From the NCBI GenBank assembly GCA_007280145.1, contig QYPU01000046.1:1-9345 (forward strand): a stretch of DNA of 9,345 nucleotides, read 5' to 3'. Every line of letters begins with the position of its first letter. Within the stretch, counting starts at the first letter, position 1. Source of the DNA: Dehalococcoidia bacterium. GTDB taxonomy: Bacteria > Chloroflexota > Dehalococcoidia > GIF9 > UBA5629. This document shows positions 5,955 to 9,345 of the stretch, piece after piece. A program made the position numbers and the translations under genes. The notes beneath the pieces are model-generated. The model did not search any database, was not told where the DNA came from, and worked only from the letters and a program-made list of their open reading frames with translations.

Positions 5955-6320
5955 GGGCCAAGTAGACAGGGTGACCGCTCTGATTTGGTATTAAGAATCA
6001 GGGAGGAAAGTCCGAGCTCCACCAGGCGGGGTGCTGGGTAACTCCCAGGAGGGGTGACCCTACGGAAAGTGCCACAGAAACATACCGCTCTTCGTGTTAA
6101 GAGTAAGGGTGAAATGGTGAGGTAAGAGCTCACCAGCGGCCGGGTGACTGGTCGGCTGGGCAAACCCCACCCGGAGCAAGACCGAATAGAGGGCAGAGGG
6201 ATGCCTGGCCCTGACCCCGGGTTGGTCGCTTGACCTCGATGGTAACATCGGGGCTAGATGGATGGTCACCGCCCTGACTTTGTTAGGGTACAGAACTCGG
6301 CTTATATGTCTACTTGGCCC
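5955..6320 (+). ncRNA. rnpB: RNase P RNA, bacterial class A
   Basis: This is the catalytic RNA that removes the 5' leader of precursor tRNAs, working with the RnpA protein. The ends form a perfect 14-bp P1 helix (5955-5968 with 6307-6320). Universal core elements are present: GAGGAAAGTCCGAGC at 6003-6017, ACAGAAACATACCGC near 6074-6088, GTAAGAGCTCACC near 6122-6134, the L15 segment GGCAAACCCCACCCGGAGCA near 6159-6178, and ACAGAACTCGGCTTA near 6290-6304. Helix P4 forms between 6008-6016 and 6296-6303 with the expected bulged U at 6011. One P4 pair is A6015-U6297, where E. coli has G-C; both sides have changed together, which supports a functional fold. The tRNA-CCA-pairing triplet in L15 is GGC rather than the E. 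coli GGU. Total length is about 366 nt, normal for class A. Confidence 0.97.
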
Positions 6321-6340
6321 ATTTATCTTTATGGAAACCT

Positions 6341-6370
6341 CTAAGGAATTTTGCCGCCTAGTGTTTTTTA
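6341..6370 (+). terminator. Possible weak terminator after rnpB
   Basis: CTAAGG at 6341-6346 can pair with CCTAG at 6357-6361 with one bulged A, followed by a run of six T at 6364-6369. The stem is short and the loop is ten nt, so this is a weak candidate. It is the only hairpin with a T run I can see below rnpB. Confidence 0.35.
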
Positions 6371-6407
6371 TCTAGTACTAAAGAACTGAGAAAAATTTTA
6401 GCTTTGC

Positions 6408-6505
6408 AAAGGAGGAAACAGGGGTAAGTGCCTTAGTCGATATGTTGCTTAAGGCGAAATTAAAGGAGAAAGGGCAAGCTTAATGGTTGTGAGCAACCTT
6501 GCCTT
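6408..6505 (+). other. Orphan Shine-Dalgarno with short start-less frame and hairpin
   Basis: AAAGGAGG at 6408-6415 is a near-perfect ribosome-binding site. Eight nt later, at 6424, comes GTA rather than a start codon; from there an open frame reads VSALVDMLLKAKLKEKGQA to TAA at 6481-6483. The first legal start in that frame is ATG 6442, which leaves 13 codons and no ribosome-binding site. The stop overlaps a second ATG (TAATG), which opens another 13-codon frame. The RNA could also fold: GGCAA (6473-6477) with TTGCC (6499-6503), enclosing GGTTG (6485-6489) with CAACC (6494-6498). It may be a decayed small gene, a leader peptide region or chance. The rest of the gap 6321-6563 shows nothing else clear. 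Confidence 0.25.
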
Positions 6506-6563
6506 GATTTCCTCGACCCGGTAAACTTTTCATATCCATTCCACGTTTTACTTTTAGGAAGCT

Positions 6564-6794
6564 ATGAATTCTCTGGATCCTCAACTTCGAGATTTTATTT
6601 TGTTTTGCGTAGAGCGGCGAGGTGGAGATTGGCCAGCTCTTTACGATGAGATGGCCACTGTATCTGGCCAGCATCTATTTAGAGGACTTGGCTATACCGA
6701 GCTTAAGCAGCTAGGATTATCTTTGGCACTCGATGGCTTGGACGAGACCATTCAGTTGGTGAATCAGGCCATTGCTCAAGAGGAGCAAGGTTAG
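6564..6794 (+). CDS. Small hypothetical protein, 76 aa
   Basis: I do not recognise this protein. It starts at ATG 6564 with a short AGGA at 6556-6559 four nt upstream. The sequence begins MNSLDPQLRDFILFCVERRG and appears mostly helical, with an aromatic DWPALYDEMA segment, a glycine-containing turn (RGLGYTELKQLG) and a second amphipathic helix (DETIQLVNQAIAQ) ending in acidic EEQG. There is one Cys, no membrane segment, no signal peptide and no metal motif. The amino acid mix is protein-like and the frame is open over its full length, so it is probably real. It lies between rnpB and the S41 peptidase gene, which has its own promoter beginning three nt after this stop. A small cytoplasmic protein is the safest description. 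Confidence 0.65.
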   Translation: MNSLDPQLRDFILFCVERRGGDWPALYDEMATVSGQHLFRGLGYTELKQLGLSLALDGLDETIQLVNQAIAQEEQG

Positions 6795-6796
6795 CC

Positions 6797-6825
6797 TTCG
6801 CATTTCCTCTATAAACTGCTACAAT
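6797..6825 (+). promoter_or_regulatory. Extended -10 promoter of the S41 peptidase gene
   Basis: TACAAT at 6820-6825 is preceded by TGC at 6817-6819, an extended -10 motif. The -35 position 17 nt upstream is TTCGCA (6797-6802), four of six matches. A start near 6832 would give a leader of about 40 nt carrying the Shine-Dalgarno GGAGG at 6861-6865. Confidence 0.6.
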
Positions 6826-6871
6826 ACCTCCTGTGTTATTTATACCACTACTACCTAGACGGAGGCGAACT

Positions 6872-8131
6872 ATGAGTATAAAGCGGGCTAATCCCATCTT
6901 TGCAGTGTTGATTGCCTTGCTGCTTTCTTTTTTAATCTTTGGTACTGGCTGTGTCTCTGGTATCGAAGAGTTACCGTGGGATTCGTCTTCTGAGCCGGAT
7001 GTTAACTCGTCTTCTGAGTTACCGTGGGATTCGTCTTCTGAGCCGGATGTTAACTCATCTTCTGAGCTGCCTCCTGAGTTTGATATTATCGCTGAGATGT
7101 GGCATATGTTGTCTCAGGAATATGTGGATAAGGATAAACTGGATGTCCAAAAACTGAGCCAGGGCGCAGCCAGAGGCATGATGGAGGCATTGGATGACCC
7201 TCCTAGCTTTTACCTTGACCCTGAAACTCACCAGTTGGAATTGGCTGGCCTTGAAGGTAAATACCAGGGTATTGGCGCTGTTATCGGTATCCGTGATGGG
7301 CAGTTAATAATTATTGCTCCTTTTGCTGGTTCTCCTGCCGAGGAGGCTGGGATAAAGGCTGGAGATAAGATTCTGGAGACCAATGGCGAGCCCACCTCGG
7401 AGATGACTTTGATTGAGGTAACTCTTAAAATCCGGGGGCCAGCGGGCACCTCAATTAGCCTTCTTATCCTTCACGAAGGGGAGAGTGAGGCTGTGGAGAT
7501 TGAGGTAGTCCGTGGTGAGATAAAGCTGGATAGCGTTTTTGCGGAAATGCGGGGCGATGTTGCCTATATTAGGATAAGTCAATTCTTGAAGTCTACAGGG
7601 AATGATTTGCATGCTGCGCTCGAAGATGTGATTGATAGCGGAGCCACTGGCATTATCCTTGACCTCCGCAACAATCCAGGTGGCTTGCTTAGCGCAGCGG
7701 TTGATGTTGCCAGTGATTTTTTAACTAGAGGGATAGTCGTTGATGTTGTGGATGGTGAGGGACGGCATAGTCCATTACGGGTAAAGTCAAAGGGGATAGC
7801 TACGGATTTGCCGCTTATAGTCCTGGTGAATAATGGTAGTGCCAGCGCCAGTGAGATAGTTGCTGGTGCTCTTCAGGATTACGGTCGGGCCAAGTTAGCT
7901 GGTGGTAAAACGTTCGGCAAGGGTAGCGTCCAATCGGTTCGTAATCTCGAGGATGGCTCATCTCTGCATCTAACTGTAGCACGGTGGTTTACTCCTTCTG
8001 GCAGGCCTATAGACGATGTCGGGCTTACACCAGATTTTCCGCTTGAACTGGACAACGAGGAGCTTATCATCTGGGCTATTAATTATCTCAAGAGCCAGAT
8101 TACCGCTAATTGTTTATCGGCCGGAGTTTGA
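6872..8131 (+). CDS. S41 family C-terminal processing serine peptidase with PDZ domain, 419 aa
   Basis: This is a CtpA/Prc-like peptidase that acts outside the membrane, trimming or degrading exported proteins from their C-termini. The start is ATG 6872, with GGAGG at 6861-6865 six nt upstream; a GTG at 6833 lies at the predicted transcription start and is rejected. Residues 1-27 are a signal sequence with a hydrophobic core (9-23) ending FGTGC, so Cys27 may be lipidated, although Gly at -3 is atypical for a lipobox. Residues 33-64 form a Ser/Asp/Glu-rich tandem-repeat linker. Then come an N-terminal helical region with EYVDKDKL and DDPPSFYLDPET, a PDZ domain (about 127-205), and the catalytic core with RNNPGG. 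The Ser-Lys dyad is Ser325 (GSASASE) and Lys350 (TFGKGSVQ), spaced 25 residues as expected. The protein looks complete and active. Confidence 0.95.
   Translation: MSIKRANPIFAVLIALLLSFLIFGTGCVSGIEELPWDSSSEPDVNSSSELPWDSSSEPDVNSSSELPPEFDIIAEMWHMLSQEYVDKDKLDVQKLSQGAARGMMEALDDPPSFYLDPETHQLELAGLEGKYQGIGAVIGIRDGQLIIIAPFAGSPAEEAGIKAGDKILETNGEPTSEMTLIEVTLKIRGPAGTSISLLILHEGESEAVEIEVVRGEIKLDSVFAEMRGDVAYIRISQFLKSTGNDLHAALEDVIDSGATGIILDLRNNPGGLLSAAVDVASDFLTRGIVVDVVDGEGRHSPLRVKSKGIATDLPLIVLVNNGSASASEIVAGALQDYGRAKLAGGKTFGKGSVQSVRNLEDGSSLHLTVARWFTPSGRPIDDVGLTPDFPLELDNEELIIWAINYLKSQITANCLSAGV
6968..7063 (+). repeat. Two-copy 48-nt direct tandem repeat inside the S41 peptidase gene
   Basis: Copies at 6968-7015 and 7016-7063 are identical except for one base (G7009 versus A7057), which is silent. 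Each encodes ELPWDSSSEPDVNSSS. A start of a third copy (gag ctg cct) follows at 7064. Within each unit there is also a shorter tcttctgag echo giving DSSSE and NSSSE. The in-frame, almost identical copies indicate a recent duplication in the flexible linker between membrane anchor and enzyme. Confidence 0.97.
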
Positions 8132-8151
8132 GAGAATAGGTAAAGCTGGTC

Positions 8152-8817
8152 TTATAATCCTCGCCAGGTGACTATGCTGGCAAGAGGTTCGCGGGTGGTC
8201 TGCAGCTTGTTGGCCGGGGAGTCCCAGTCGGGGTAGCCGATGGCTATTGCAATGGCAAGTTTTTTAGATTCGGGGATGCCCGCAATTTGCCTCACTACTT
8301 TGGGGTAAAATAGCAAGGCTCCTTGTATACAAGTTCCCAGGCCATAATTAACTGCTGCCAGCGCTATGGTTTGAGTTACTGAGCCTATGCCAAACATTGC
8401 CTGGAAACCGCTAACTTCTCTATCCATGCTGACTATTATGATGTTTGGGGCATCGAAAGCGCGCATCATTTTCAGCGTCCACTGGTTTCTCTTTTCCTTG
8501 TCTTCACGGGCAATACCCATGAGTTGGTATAGTGTGATGCCTAGCTCAACCTGGCGTTTCTTGTAAGTCCCGGTAAGAGACTCGATGGGAAAGTCTGTCT
8601 GAATTTCTGCACCAGCCAGAAATTGTTCCTCCAGGGCTTGTTTCAAATCGTCCAGCACTTTGCCGCCTAAGACGGTGAACTCCCAGGGCTGAGAGTTCAA
8701 GCTCGAGGGAGCACGTGTCGCTACCTCTAAGATTTTAGCCAGTATTTCTTTGGGTACTGGGGTCGGCTGGTAGCCCCTGATGCTCTTTCTGGACTTTATG
8801 GCTTCGGTGAGCTCCAT
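8152..8817 (-). CDS. Nitroreductase-family FMN flavoprotein, 221 aa
   Basis: Members bind FMN and use NAD(P)H to reduce nitro compounds, quinones or other substrates, or have specialised roles. The FMN-binding N-terminal motif is SRKSIRGYQPTPVP with Arg10, Ser12 and Arg14, followed by APSSLNSQPWEF (36-47). The GLGTC segment (159-163) and AIGYPD (192-197) with a C-terminal TREPLASIVTWRG complete the fold. The length is normal for the family. AGGGAG (plus 8828-8833) lies ten nt before the ATG, supporting this start. It is 24 nt downstream of the hisB stop on the same strand and is probably in the same operon. Its stop lies only 20 nt from that of the convergent S41 gene, with no clear hairpin between. 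The substrate cannot be read from the sequence. Confidence 0.93.
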   Translation of the reverse strand: MELTEAIKSRKSIRGYQPTPVPKEILAKILEVATRAPSSLNSQPWEFTVLGGKVLDDLKQALEEQFLAGAEIQTDFPIESLTGTYKKRQVELGITLYQLMGIAREDKEKRNQWTLKMMRAFDAPNIIIVSMDREVSGFQAMFGIGSVTQTIALAAVNYGLGTCIQGALLFYPKVVRQIAGIPESKKLAIAIAIGYPDWDSPANKLQTTREPLASIVTWRGL

Positions 8818-8841
8818 CGAATATTTCTCCCTTCGAAAAGT

Positions 8842-9345
8842 TTAATGCCCAATAGTATCCTTGGTGCTGGGTATCCTGCCTGCGCTGCGCTCGTCAATGC
8901 AAGTTGCTGCGTCGAGCGCCCGGGCTAAAGCCTTGAATAGAGCCTCGGCTTTGTGATGGTCATTGATGCCGCTGATGGCTTTAGTGTGGATATTAAACTT
9001 TGCTTCAGAGGCGAAGGAGACGAAAAAGTGGCGAATTAAGTCAGTGGGCATTTCGCTTATACTGATATCACTGAAAGTGGCTTCGAATGCTGTAAAACCT
9101 CTGCCCCCGATATCGAGTGCTACAAAGGCTAAGGCATCGTCCATAGGTATCACGGCATGCGACATCCTGACTATTCCCTGTCTGTCTCCCAGGGCCTGAC
9201 TGAAGGCTTTTCCCAGGGAAATGGCTACATCTTCAACCACATGGTGCTGGTCAGAGCCTGTAGCCGAGAGCTTTATATCGAATATCCCATGCTGAGCTAA
9301 TTGACTTAGCATATGGTCAAAGAATCTGATGCCTGTAGTAATCTC
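8842..9345 (-). CDS. hisB: Imidazoleglycerol-phosphate dehydratase HisB, 5' end outside window
   Basis: HisB removes water from imidazole glycerol phosphate in histidine synthesis, using two Mn2+ ions in a 24-subunit cytoplasmic complex. The frame is open to the right edge and reads EITTGIRFFDHMLSQLAQHG, so the Met at 9310-9312 is internal and not the start. The visible 167 residues include both His-rich metal motifs, QHHVVED in the first half and NDHHKAEALFKALARAL near the end. They also include the substrate-binding VIPMDDALAFVALDIGGRGF segment. About 25-30 N-terminal residues are missing compared with the usual length of about 195. The bifunctional HisB phosphatase domain is not visible and its presence cannot be judged. 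Other his genes probably lie upstream, to the right of the window. The nitroreductase gene follows 24 nt downstream. Confidence 0.96.
   Translation of the reverse strand, partial: EITTGIRFFDHMLSQLAQHGIFDIKLSATGSDQHHVVEDVAISLGKAFSQALGDRQGIVRMSHAVIPMDDALAFVALDIGGRGFTAFEATFSDISISEMPTDLIRHFFVSFASEAKFNIHTKAISGINDHHKAEALFKALARALDAATCIDERSAGRIPSTKDTIGH

Noticed and set aside
5882..6269. Minus-strand open frames of 93 and 69 codons across rnpB
   Set aside because: The region is a structured RNA gene with all core motifs; the frames are antisense by-products.
5880..6457. Shared 11-mer gcttaaggcga near 5880-5890 and 6447-6457
   Set aside because: A match of this length is expected by chance in a window of this size, and the flanking bases do not align.
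6833..6871. Longer S41 peptidase start at GTG 6833
   Set aside because: It coincides with the predicted transcription start and would put LPRRRR ahead of a normal signal sequence; ATG 6872 has GGAGG at good spacing.
1..9345. Search for tRNA genes, CRISPR repeats, insertion sequences, phage genes or a defence island
   Set aside because: No cloverleaf, spaced repeats, terminal inverted repeats, transposase, integrase or known defence domains were seen; the genes are core metabolic, chaperone, protease and RNA-processing functions.

Overview
This window reads as an ordinary, gene-dense stretch of bacterial chromosome with moderate GC content. It carries housekeeping genes and no sign of phage, insertion sequence, CRISPR array or other mobile DNA. 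The protein types, a GroEL ending in MPPMPEY with no GGM tail, and the mix of genes suggest an anaerobic Chloroflexota bacterium of the Dehalococcoidia type. That assignment is an inference from family resemblance; nothing in the window proves it.

Layout from left to right. The 3' end of groES is followed by a complete groEL (+). A perfect 32-bp palindrome closes groEL and also lies just past the end of the convergent M16 zinc peptidase gene (-). After a 258-nt gap holding back-to-back promoters comes bioY, the substrate-binding subunit of a biotin ECF transporter. Next are a metallo-beta-lactamase-fold hydrolase, a coiled-coil C4 zinc-ribbon protein and a type I RNase H (all +). The class A RNase P RNA gene (rnpB) follows with its own promoter. 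A 243-nt gap then contains a strong Shine-Dalgarno sequence with no matching reading frame, and after it a 76-residue protein I do not recognise. An S41 (C-terminal processing) serine peptidase with an exact 16-residue tandem repeat in its linker comes next. On the minus strand at the right end are a nitroreductase-family flavoprotein and the 3' part of hisB, which runs off the window.

Functional themes. Protein quality control is represented by GroES/GroEL and two unrelated proteases, M16 and the S41 enzyme, the latter probably membrane-anchored. RNA processing is represented by RNase HI and RNase P RNA side by side. The remainder is cofactor uptake (biotin), histidine synthesis and a flavoenzyme. 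Several promoters have good sigma70-type boxes. In two of them, ahead of the M16 peptidase and the zinc-ribbon gene, the -10 box lies only 9-10 nt from the start codon and there is no Shine-Dalgarno sequence, suggesting nearly leaderless mRNAs. I see no convincing new multi-gene system. The points most worth a second look are these leaderless-type starts, the lost metal-site Asp in the MBL-fold protein, the orphan Shine-Dalgarno region after rnpB, and the young tandem duplication in the S41 peptidase.
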